Assembly (NCBI GenBank): GCA_021234155.1
Contig: JAJEKV010000054.1
Location: 1,304,001-1,368,000, forward strand
Origin: Isoetes taiwanensis
Taxonomy: Eukaryota > Streptophyta > Lycopodiopsida > Isoetales > Isoetaceae
Length of the DNA: 64,000 bases
Direction: 5' to 3'
Below the pieces are notes generated by a model that worked only from the letters and a program-made list of their open reading frames with translations, made no database searches and was not told the DNA's origin. Of the stretch, positions 55,430-64,000 are shown one piece after another. How positions within the stretch are numbered: the first letter of the stretch is position 1; every line of letters begins with the position of its first letter. The translations under genes and the position numbers were made by a program.

Positions 55430-56100
55430 TAGACTGAGAAACCACAAAACCTTCAAACAAAATAGGTACAGACACTAAATAGCAGAACAAAAACCTAAAA
55501 AAGACAAGTAAACAAGTTAGATGTGCAATATTTTATAAAAACAAAGATAAATGGATGATTTAATTTACCTTGTCCTAAAATATAGAACAAATCCGCCTTT
55601 AGAACTTCATAAACCAAGGTAGAACCCTCAAAAAACACAAGAATACAACTCAATATTCATAAAAGCCCTAACTGAGCCTAAAGCAACTCATAACCTTCTG
55701 CATGTTACTCCCTGACGCATTATCCGCCATTACCTGCAAGAAATCAACATAAGAATTAGAGAATAGTAAGAAAATCAACCTAAAACTCATGAAAACTACC
55801 TAGAACACTGGGAATCAAGAATACTGTCGTCAAGAACACTGAGAATCAAGGCACTAATCGTCACGATACCACAAAACTAAGGCGCCGCTACCAAAAATGA
55901 AGGCGTTGCTCCAAAACTTCAGAAAATTAAGAAAAACTAAGGCGCTGCAAAGAAAAACGAAGGCAATGCAAGGAAAAAGCGTTCCTGAATGGCATGCAAC
56001 AGCATGCGGAGCCTAAAAGCTCAAGAAACATGTGAGCGCCGCAGTGACCGCCATAACCAGAAGCAAAAAGAAAGGAAGGAAAAAATGATTCGCAAGAACT
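55430..56100. other. No recognisable gene
   Basis: Upstream of the Crypton-like gene. It may hold 5' exons or promoter; short repeats of 'AAGAATACTG/AAGAACACTG' and 'AAGGCG-TGC' type text (55815-55970) are visible, but no coding motif. Confidence 0.4.
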
Positions 56101-56114
56101 TCGTAAAGGTTTTT

Positions 56115-56151
56115 GGCTGACGTGGCAGAAATGTCGGCTGACGTGGCAGAA
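56115..56151. promoter_or_regulatory. Duplicated TGACGTGGCA box (bZIP-type site)
   Basis: GGCTGACGTGGCAGAA occurs exactly twice, at 56115-56130 and 56136-56151. TGACGTGGC is a C-box/G-box hybrid bound by plant bZIP factors. The pair sits just left of the foldback at 56176. Regulatory use is inferred; it may be part of the same mobile unit. Confidence 0.45.
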
Positions 56152-56175
56152 CGCAGCCAACATCCCTTTACGTCA

Positions 56176-56284
56176 GGGCAAAGCCTCGTTACACGACTTT
56201 CCTTGTTGTCAAGTGGGCCTCCGCGCTGACGCACGTCGGCCCACTTTCCAATACGGAAGTCGTATAACGAGGCTTTCCCTTATT
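56176..56284. repeat. Foldback inverted repeat, copy 2 of the structural family
   Basis: Outer arms AGGGCAAAGCCTCGTTACAC-GACTTTCC (56176-56202) and GGAAGTCGTATAACGAGGCT-TTCCCT (56255-56280) pair with few mismatches. The centre pairs as AGTGGGCC/GGCCCACT around TCCGCGCTGACGCACGTC. The centre matches the 1741-1779 core, but the pairing bases differ in a compensating way (AGGCC/GGCC there, TGGGCC/GGCCCA here), and the outer arms are unrelated. Confidence 0.78.
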
Positions 56285-58790
56285 CAGAACATGTGACAAC
56301 AAGACATGGTGAAATTGCAGAAGAGAACAAAAGCTGCAATGAATCTCTGCAAGTTTGATTGAACACCTCCCCGAAGCAGATCCTTCATTGCTACACCATG
56401 ACCTAAAGTTGGAGGGCTATTCCCATGCAGTTATGCTCAAAACAAACAGATGCATCTATTCACTTTCTATCTATTTCTCACTTTCTATCTATGGACAACT
56501 GATTATGTTGGTAAATACTTTTTACAGATTTTGTTTTTTGGAAAAAAAAAAAAGGTTTTACTCAAAATTGAATGTTTTCTTTGTGGTGAGGATCATTAGA
56601 AGTTATTTTTGAAGGTGTTATTTTTGAAGAGAATGTTGGGCAGTTTTATAAGGATCCAGCATGGTTTCGAAGCGGCTAGGATAGCCGCCACTGGCGGAGG
56701 CCTGACCCGTGAGGCCAGGCTTGATGGACGCATGCTGGAAGGGTTGTCTTGGCTAGGATTGTGGCCAGAACTCTTAGGATTTGTTTTCTCGAGCTATGAC
56801 GATGCCTTCCAAGCTCTGGTCTGCTTCTATTTGAGCTCTCAGGATCGGCAGACTCTATAGAAACTTTTAGTTTTTCCTCATTTGTGTGCACCATTCGTTG
56901 CGTTACCCCTTGAAGTACAGGAACTCGACTTTCAATGTCGAGTTCCTGTACTTCATTCATTGCGTTACCCCTTGAAGGCCTGGTTGCAATGTCAGGCTGG
57001 TGAGTACAGGAACTCGACTTTCCACCTAGAGTATGCATTTCTTTCTTATTTTTACGCTTTAAGGTTGATCTTATGCTGGACTTTTCCCCGCACTTACTGA
57101 GGTTTTCTACACTGCACTCATTGCAGTTATGTAAGTATGATGAGGAAGAACTGAAATGCATTGTCCGAGCAACCTCTTTATGTGCTCAAAATTTCTCAGA
57201 GCATGGCCCATGATGGAAGTGGTGCAGCTGTTAAAGGAAGAGTCTAAAGGCAACATTCCCAGGCTGGAGAACTGGCAAAAGGTAAAACTTTGAGACTGTT
57301 CAATATGAGGCAGGGTTGCTAGAGGCAGATGACTCGATCTCAGCTGGAGAGCTTAAAGTACAACCAACTAGAAATATAGTGCAACTATGTGGTCTGTGTG
57401 ACCTATAGGTTTGGATTTTAAATAAAGCCAACCAGAAAAGATGAATAGAGTGCTTTTACTTTATTTTGAGAAAATGCCCTTTGAAAATCACTTGGAGTAG
57501 CTTGTATCATTGAATATGTGAATTTCTTACCAAATCCCTTTTTTTACCAAATCTTTCTCTCGGAAGCCTAATAAATTATGGTACTTTATAACATATCACA
57601 GCACAATTGTGGGGTGATTGATGCCTCGTGTGAATGCTAAAAAAAAAGGGGGGGGGTGCTATGCATAAAGGGTTGCCCTTTCTGTGATCCGAAAGTGTGT
57701 TTGCATGCTTTTTGTCTTGTTGTTTCATAATGGATCTTCTTTGTTTAATATCGAGCCTTCATTTTGTTGTTTCATAATGGATCTTCTTTGTTTAATATCG
57801 AGCCTTCTGAATGCTACATACATAAGAATTCGTTTTCATAGCCCAAAAGTTCTTAGATTTCATAACTTGTGAGGTTAATTCATACAACTAAAGCAAAAAA
57901 GAGAAGAGAAAGTACTGATAACTTCATCGTGATTAAGCATGCATTGACCCTCATGCATTAGAATAGAAAATATTCAGTTGGTCATTTTTTCTCATTTGCA
58001 CCTAGAGACAAAATATCAAGTAGCATAGTATTTCTAGCAAAAAGAACACTTTTTATGAAACTTTAAAATAACTGCCCACAAACTTCAGCTCCACAAGAAG
58101 AATGATCTTCAACAATAACATGGTAGTCCTTGAGGAGAAGATGACGTCTTTTTTAGAGCAAATAGATAGATCCTTTTGGTTAAGTATGGTGCTTCCATGC
58201 TCTAAGTTATGGTGCTTCTATGATCATTCTTATTTCTTGTGCTTTTTGGGCATGCCTTGGGTGCACAATTCTCATTTCCTCACTTTTCATGGTTGCATTT
58301 GAGTGCTCAAGAATCTAAAAGCCATTGAATCACAAAAAATCTTAAGGTAGCATCAAACTTTCCATAGAAATTTCAGGCAATATCTTTTCCTCATAGACTA
58401 GGTTATGAAAGCAACCGATGATTGTGCATCTCCCACATTTTTCTACTGCAATGTCACGGACCATAACCTCATAATTGTTATGCCACATTTATAATAATCA
58501 TGTCTCATATATGGCAAAACGTCTTGATCCTAAGTATTTTAGAAAGTAAACAAAGGAACAATTTGGCTCCTTTAGTTGTTCCTTCTAGCATGTCTGAGTT
58601 ACAATTTTGAGAGCAATAAATTGTTTGCATAAGGAATTAATCAGTAAAATAAGGGAGATATGATAAGACTGGTTAGGATAAAATAAAACTATACAAGTGG
58701 CCCAGAAATCAATTCTTTAGTCCCCAAATAGACTTCAGCAATAAATAATGGTCAAAACTAAATGCAGATGCACGATAGCTGTGGAAAATA
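56285..58790. other. No recognisable gene; hairpin and tandem repeats
   Basis: Contains a perfect hairpin with 18-bp arms GAAGTACAGGAACTCGAC (56912-56929) and its complement (56937-56954) around a 7-base loop; part of the arm recurs at 57004-57020. A 45-bp tandem duplication (GTTTCATAATGGATCTTCTT then TGTTTAATATCGAGCCTTC, 57720-57806) follows. A 75-codon ORF (56609-56860) is unrecognised. Confidence 0.6.
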
Positions 58791-58799
58791 GAAGCTCAC

Positions 58800-59441
58800 C
58801 TTAAATCCAGCTCCAAAACGTCCAATCTGTTCCACATCATCTTCATCTGGTTTCTTGTGACCAAAAGAGACCATGCGTAAAATATTTTCATGGCTCATTC
58901 CAGCTCCATTATCTGAGATGCATAATGTAGGCACCTCTCTATTCTCCTTTTTCAAGCGCCCAGACTTCACTGAAATGAAGCAAATTTGTCAAAAACGACA
59001 AGCAAAATAAAGCCAAATCTATGCAAAAACTGCAAATCAGTTTTAAAACACTGACTCACTCTACAATATGTTGTATCAAGTCTACACAATAAAAATTTGC
59101 TTTAGTATAGAAACAAACTGCTAAATCCTGATGGAAGTAACAAATTAAGAAAATATACTAAACTTATGATAATGACTGAAGTGTTGCAGCGTACATTCAA
59201 TAGAAAAGTTGATAATTTAACTTAATGTGCATGCAAGCAGGTTCAATGTATGTGCCATCTCAATACCATATACAAGTTTATGTGAAGCAAATAAATAAGC
59301 ATCAAAAACTTTTGGCTCCAGCATCTCTAGCATTATCAACCAACTCTGCTATTCTTCCAAAAAGCCAACTTGCATGCACTTGGCTCAATGTTGTCTTATC
59401 TTTCGGATGCATTCTTGCTGCTGTCGCCTTCCTTCCCCATT
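58800..59441 (-). pseudogene. GHKL ATPase (MORC-like) N-terminal exons, fragment
   Basis: Two minus-strand exons join in phase. 59310-59441 gives MHPKDKTTLSQVHASW and LFGRIAELVDNARDAGAK (N box with E-x-x-D-N, which binds Mg-ATP). 58800-58969 gives PTLCISDNGAGMSHENILRM and VSFGHKKP, IGRFGAGFK (G1 DxGxG and G2 GxxGxG boxes). Acceptors at 59442 and 58970 and the donor at 58799 are good; the donor at 59309 (AAAA/GTTTTT) is weak. Known: MORC proteins are GHKL ATPases that compact chromatin and silence transposons. No later exons (coiled coil, CW finger) are recognisable down to 57 kb, so I treat it as a gene fragment; a distant exon cannot be excluded. Confidence 0.7.
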
Positions 59442-59499
59442 CTACAATAGTATCTTATAAGCCTTTACATTAAAAAAAATGCCCAAAACTACTTAAAAA

Positions 59500-60540
59500 C
59501 TAGCATGTTCCATGATCAGTTTGGAAGCAAAGAGTGTTGTTCATGGTTACGGCTCCATAAATCTGAGAATACGTCATGGATATATTACATTTCCTCCTCT
59601 TTGCAGCAAACAAGATTGAAGATATCGCTTCACTTGAATTTGTGGCCATTGGAGTTGCTACAAATGCTATGAAGAATGAAGGTATCTTGCTTGCCTTTGA
59701 GAAGTTATCTATTGCATCTACTAAAGGGTCTGCAAATACTCCTGCCATTAAAGCCCCAGCCAAAATCAACATGGTTGCCCTAACAACGAACTGTCTTTTA
59801 GTTGGCCTTTCTACTTCGTCCTCTGTATCCTCTTCATCTTCTCCTTCACCTTTGTATTCCTCCAACAATGCCTGCAATTTTGAATCTGCTTTCTGTGCTT
59901 CATGATCCCAAAACTCGGGCTTATTTATCATGCTCACACTCCTCAAACAGACTAATTTCATCCATTTGACCACTCCATCTACAAATTCATCTTTTGAAAT
60001 AAGGCCATCTCTAGATATATCAAATTCCCTTAGCGAATCTATAACTTCTATCTCTTCTGGTAAATAGTATCTCATTCCTAGTCCCAATACCAGGCCTCTG
60101 AGTTCGTCCTCAGAAAGATATTGATCATTGATTGCATCAAAAAATTTAAATATTTTAAGAATAACATCTCTATTTGGGGTGGCGCCATCGCTTTGATAGA
60201 GACTGCCCCACGACTGTTGGTGTGTATACTGGGATACTTGGTGCAGAAGATGTGATTTCATGCGATGGTGCTTTGCCCAATATATATGCCGTTGTTGAAT
60301 CCAAGGAGATGCTACCTGATAAATGCAGTAGGTGAGAAGTCCTGCAGATGAAAGTGCACAAGCTGCTATAGAAAACCCATGCCCAAGTGACTGCTTTCCA
60401 AAAGCATGAGGAACTTGAGCTATGAGATAAGGCAAGATAGTTGCAATCATAATCCAGGCTGCTTTTCTTGTTTGCATGTCTGTGGTGACTCCAGTTCCAA
60501 ATGGATGTCTATTTTCAGGGAAAGACTGGATGTCATACAT
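59500..60540 (-). pseudogene. NCL-type Na+/Ca2+ exchanger with EF-hands, truncated at both ends
   Basis: One open frame of 346 codons. Order: membrane segments (AAWIMIATILPYLIAQVPHA, FSIAACALSSAGLLTYCIY), a basic loop, EF-hand 1 (DAINDQYLSEDE, weak), EF-hand 2 (DISRDGLISKDE, canonical 12-residue loop), an acidic linker (GEGEDEEDTEDEVE), a membrane segment (RATMLILAGALMAGVFADPL) and the exchanger alpha-2 repeat (FIAFVATPMATNSSEAISSI) with MTYSQIYGAVTMNNTLC. After that the sequence becomes unrelated and stops. Plant NCL proteins also have an alpha-1 half before and several membrane helices after; both are missing, so no working exchanger. ATG at 60540 follows a CATATAG acceptor-like site. Same strand as the GHKL exons directly downstream. 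Confidence 0.8.
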
Positions 60541-60589
60541 CTATATGAGCATATGTCGCTACTCGAAAATTCTGGGATGTTCATGTTCT

Positions 60590-60712
60590 GATATTTTTTC
60601 ACAGAGTCCTTTATTTATCTTTTGCCCAAAAAACCATTGTATTGTTTTGCCATATGGACCTGAGGGTCCCTCAAATGGCGTGATAATAAATTGATTGATT
60701 GATTGATTGAAT
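60590..60712 (+). mobile_element. Non-LTR retrotransposon 3' end with (TTGA)n tail
   Basis: CATATGGACCTGAGGGTCCC then TCAAATGGCGTGATAATAAA followed by four to five TTGA/GATT units (60688-60712). Tail structure resembles the other non-LTR ends in this window. No coding part is attached. Confidence 0.5.
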
Positions 60713-61440
60713 GGTTTAGTTATTGTGCAATCAGCACAACCGGTTAGCCAGTTTGCAGAGCGGCCGCCTAGCAACTCTCGTGACCGCCAATTTACAGGAA
60801 ACAAGTTTGGAGCAATTTTTGGCATATTCTAAGCTTATTCTAGCATATACTTGGAATATGCCGAAAACCCACAAGAGCAAGGGTTTGCCCCCTAGGGGCA
60901 ACCCCCCAAAAAAAAAAAAAAAAAACTAGCAAAAGGCACACCAGAAGGCTTTGGCAAGGTAAAATTTGTTAGGTTTATGTTTGTTCATATGTTTGTGACT
61001 TTTTACTCATTGGCAATTTTCTCAATATATTTATTTATCTATTATAAAACCATGGAATACAAGTATAGTTCTTGGCACTATGCCAAAACGCTAGTAGGAC
61101 AAATGTTGTTTTAACTATTTTATTATGTACGAATGGATCCTCTGTTTTGTTATATTTTATTATGTGTAAATGGATCTTATACTTAGGGGTAGACGCTGGG
61201 TTTTCAACATCCAGATAAATTGTAAACATTAGGATCTGCTCGGGTGGTGGTGAATTGCTTGAATAACAGGAACAGAAATGCACGGTTACATACAAGAAGT
61301 TGACTTCCGCCTACAAGGTTTTCTTAGGCTTGAATACGAGCCAAGCATGAACATAATGTGTTTGCTCCCACGGTGCAACATCGCATTTTTTTTTTTATCT
61401 TGTATATAGCATGGGCTTCAGCAATGCTGGAGCTATGACC
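60713..61440. other. No recognisable gene
   Basis: Holds a CCCCTAGGGG palindrome followed by an A-run (60889-60926), possibly another retro tail, and AT-rich spacer. Confidence 0.45.
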
Positions 61441-61443
61441 AGA

Positions 61444-61670
61444 TATTCAAGCTATGATCAAAGGATTCGAACTTCCATTGGGTCTTATTAATGTTCTGGA
61501 TGCTTGATCACATGATTCAAGCTATGACCAAAGGATTCATACTTCCATTGGGTTCTATTAACGACCAAATGATTCAAACTTCCATTCGGTGTGTTAATGT
61601 TTCGAAGGCTTGACCCCATGATTCATGCTATAACCAAAGGATTCAAACTTCCACTATGTTCTATTAATGT
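61444..61670. repeat. Minisatellite, about 85-bp unit, three degenerate copies
   Basis: ATGATTCAAGCTATGACCAA plus AGGATTCAAACTTCCATTGG and TTCTATTAATGTT recur three to four times with substitutions and one shortened unit. Confidence 0.75.
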
Positions 61671-64000
61671 TATGAAAATGATGTAGTGAAGTACAACGCA
61701 TTCTAAGCTAGATGTACAATTGCACCTTACATGCAAGTGGGGTGTGTGCGCCTTTATAATATACATTAGCAGACACATGGTGAGCTATAAAGTGACACAT
61801 CACCAAAGTCATAAGGTAAATAATGTTAATTGAGATATGCGATGTGTCAGATTTTACTTACAGCCAGCAATCAAATGAGTCAGCAGTAAAGTACTTACTT
61901 AAAGACAAGCTTGTGCAATGTGTGAAACAAGACAACATTTCACATGCCTTGCCAAGGATCAATAATTCTCTGTCCATAATACAGTTTATACTACCTTCCA
62001 GATTCAGACACTTCAAGTTTGACCCAAAGCCATTATTAAATGTGCTAATACATCCATAAGATTAGACAAATGTCTGAGCCAGTAAGTGAAAATATCAGCT
62101 GATAAATCCTGCCAAAGGAATGCGTAAAATTAAGACTTTGACATGTAAAGACTTGACATGAAAATATCTCTAGGAATAAATGTACTTGTTTCTCCACTGC
62201 TGCAACCACAAGAAATTAGCTTGGCGTAAAACTAGATTGTTCATAAAACATCAAAGAGAAACAATTGACAATATTCTCGCAAAGATACAAACATCGGGAT
62301 TTGTTTCTTGGTTGACTAAGCAAATTCTAGATGGAAAAAGGAGGAAACCTGGAGCTGTCATTTTGGATGTAACTGGAGATAAAAACCCAGATAATACCTA
62401 TTGATCCTGGCCAGCTAGCAAGGGTAATACCCATGAATAAGGTAAGACACAAGAAGACTGGCACATCAACCAAACATTCGTTGGGCATTAACATCACTTT
62501 CCCTAGCTGAGGCCTGTATAAAAATGATTTCTAAAGCAGCAATAAAAGATGGAGTCTTAACCAACAACGATGTATGTGTCTGAATTAACTATCAAACAGA
62601 TTTAATTACGCGAAATAATTAAATGATAAGCCTAGATGTCTACTCATCTAGCAGTAGACATAATATCTTAACAAATGAATTCAATAAGAAGAAGATTACC
62701 ATTGAAATGTTCTCAATTTGAATAGTGTCCCAAGCAACTCTGTTTCACAGCATTTATATAAAGAGTTCTGCAAGGTAAACCTGCTCTGCCAACAAAACCT
62801 CCAGAGTCTAAAGGCTTATTTAAGAGTGCTGCAAATCCATCCGACATTCTACAACACCAAAACATAATTCCGCCACAAGACTCAAAGGCACAAAACGACC
62901 AAGGCCATGACTGAGAAAGATCGTCTGGTTGAGAGAAACAAATAGGAAAATGAATGGAAAGGGAATGGATGGAAAATGAATGAAAATGCTCGCAATGAAA
63001 ACCTTACTACTAAATCCACCGGTTCACCGGGCGATGCTACGGAAATGAAATGCCTAAGAGCAATGATGAAGCAATCAAGAAGTCTAGAAGAGCGGCACAA
63101 CAGCCCCATGAGATGGCAAAGCCAAAACTGAGGACAACACAGCCTACCCTGGGCTTAAAGAAGCCTTCACCGTCACCTGTAAATGTGCAGTATTAATCGA
63201 AAGGATAACACAATAGAACAAATGCGCATTATGATTGGCGGTGGATCGGCAAGCTATCAATATTGCAGATTCTAAATAGCGAGCGGCTCGGCGTAAGCTG
63301 ATAAAAGGACCCGCCATAGCCAGAAAAGGCCCCAAAAAATGCCCAAGCGACGTAAGAACACGGAAAAATGCAAAACAGAGCAAAGCCAGGGTAAAAACGC
63401 CATAGCAAAAAGATGGATACAGAGAGGCGATGAATTGATGGAAAGAAGCGGAGGAGGCAGGGAAGAAATGGAAAGGAGGAGAAAGAAAATAGGGAATTGG
63501 GAGAGGGATTGCGACTCATCCTATCTGCGTTCTATTTTCTTGGCTATTTTCTAATTTCCTCGACCCTTGATTTATGAAGCTAGAGATTCAATGGTGTAGA
63601 TTGATGCCACTTCAGATTTTGATGAGGTGGAAATTACACGTGGATAGGCTAGAATTGCAAGAATGGCTGTAGGCCCGATAGGGCTGGTGTGCTAAAAAAA
63701 AAAAAAAAAAAAAGAGAGAGATTTGTAGTATATTTAGTGGTTTATATGTTATTTATGAAGTTGCTAACTTTTTTTTATTTTTGATTTTCTTCTCTTTTTA
63801 AAAAAACATCATCTCCCATAACACACCACAAGACACTCAATCACTCTATGATGTGCAAGTAATGCAAGGAACTACGATAATAGTACCTCAAATTCAAAGT
63901 GTGTTCCGTGCCTTTCCAAGCATGTGCAGGTGGCCAATACACATAGACGATGGAGCAGATTGGTGTGACAAAGGAACAAAGGTGATATCATCACTATTGA
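61671..64000. other. No recognisable gene
   Basis: Mostly AT-rich intergenic DNA. The ORFs at 62882-63519 on the minus strand are rich in Phe, Ser and Leu without motifs; they may be leader or promoter DNA of an unseen gene. A 20-base A-run followed by GAGAGAG lies at 63695-63720. Confidence 0.4.

Noticed and set aside
63229-63519. A Phe/Ser-rich minus-strand ORF as a membrane protein
   Set aside because: Composition follows purine-rich plus-strand DNA; no conserved motif or start context.

Overview
This is nuclear DNA of a land plant with a large, repeat-rich genome. The plant-type genes are an OPR-like old yellow enzyme, a DUF2062 membrane protein, an NCL-type Na+/Ca2+ exchanger fragment and a GHKL (MORC-like) ATPase fragment. 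The rest is mostly Ty3/gypsy chromoviruses, L1-type LINEs and long gene-poor DNA. A fern or other non-seed vascular plant fits best, but that is a guess; nothing here fixes the species.

Layout. 0-1.3 kb: OPR-like gene on the minus strand, partial and apparently degenerate. 1.7-7 kb: a foldback hairpin, a non-LTR 3' end, a MULE-type MITE, a 158-bp solo mini-LTR and an A-tailed retrocopy. 7.0-37.1 kb: a four-level nest. A LINE (7.0-8.9 and 36.1-37.1 kb) was hit by chromovirus A (8948-36051). A was hit by the related, younger chromovirus B (15816-29181) and by a gag-only LTR element C (30293-33841). B's 3' LTR was hit by a non-LTR element (27121-28108). Four of the five junction pairs carry readable target-site duplications or clear continuity of the interrupted frame. 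38-46.4 kb: L1-type LINE pieces in both orientations, a tRNA-derived SINE and another LINE C-terminus. 48.2 kb: hAT remnant. 49.5-51.9 kb: an intact five-exon DUF2062 gene. 52.6 kb: second mini-LTR. 53.1-55.4 kb: a Crypton-like (DUF3504) tyrosine-recombinase gene. 56.1-57 kb: a second foldback related to the first, and a perfect 18-bp hairpin. 58.8-60.5 kb: broken GHKL ATPase and NCL exchanger genes. 60.6-64 kb: retro-tail and minisatellite DNA.

The most striking observation is that chromoviruses A and B both carry a histone H3 core domain upstream of the usual gag-protease-RT-RNaseH-integrase-chromodomain series, in a 5' open reading frame whose other part I do not recognise. In A the 5' ORF and the H3 part lie in one frame; in B a small indel now separates them. 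B additionally carries about 2.2 kb with two more unknown ORFs between H3 and gag, bordered by a duplicated piece of the H3 3' end. The same elements end in a chromodomain-like module, a family of domains that in other proteins reads methylated H3. All copies here carry stops or frameshifts, so these are fossils, but two diverged copies with the same architecture point to a retrotransposon lineage that captured an H3 gene.
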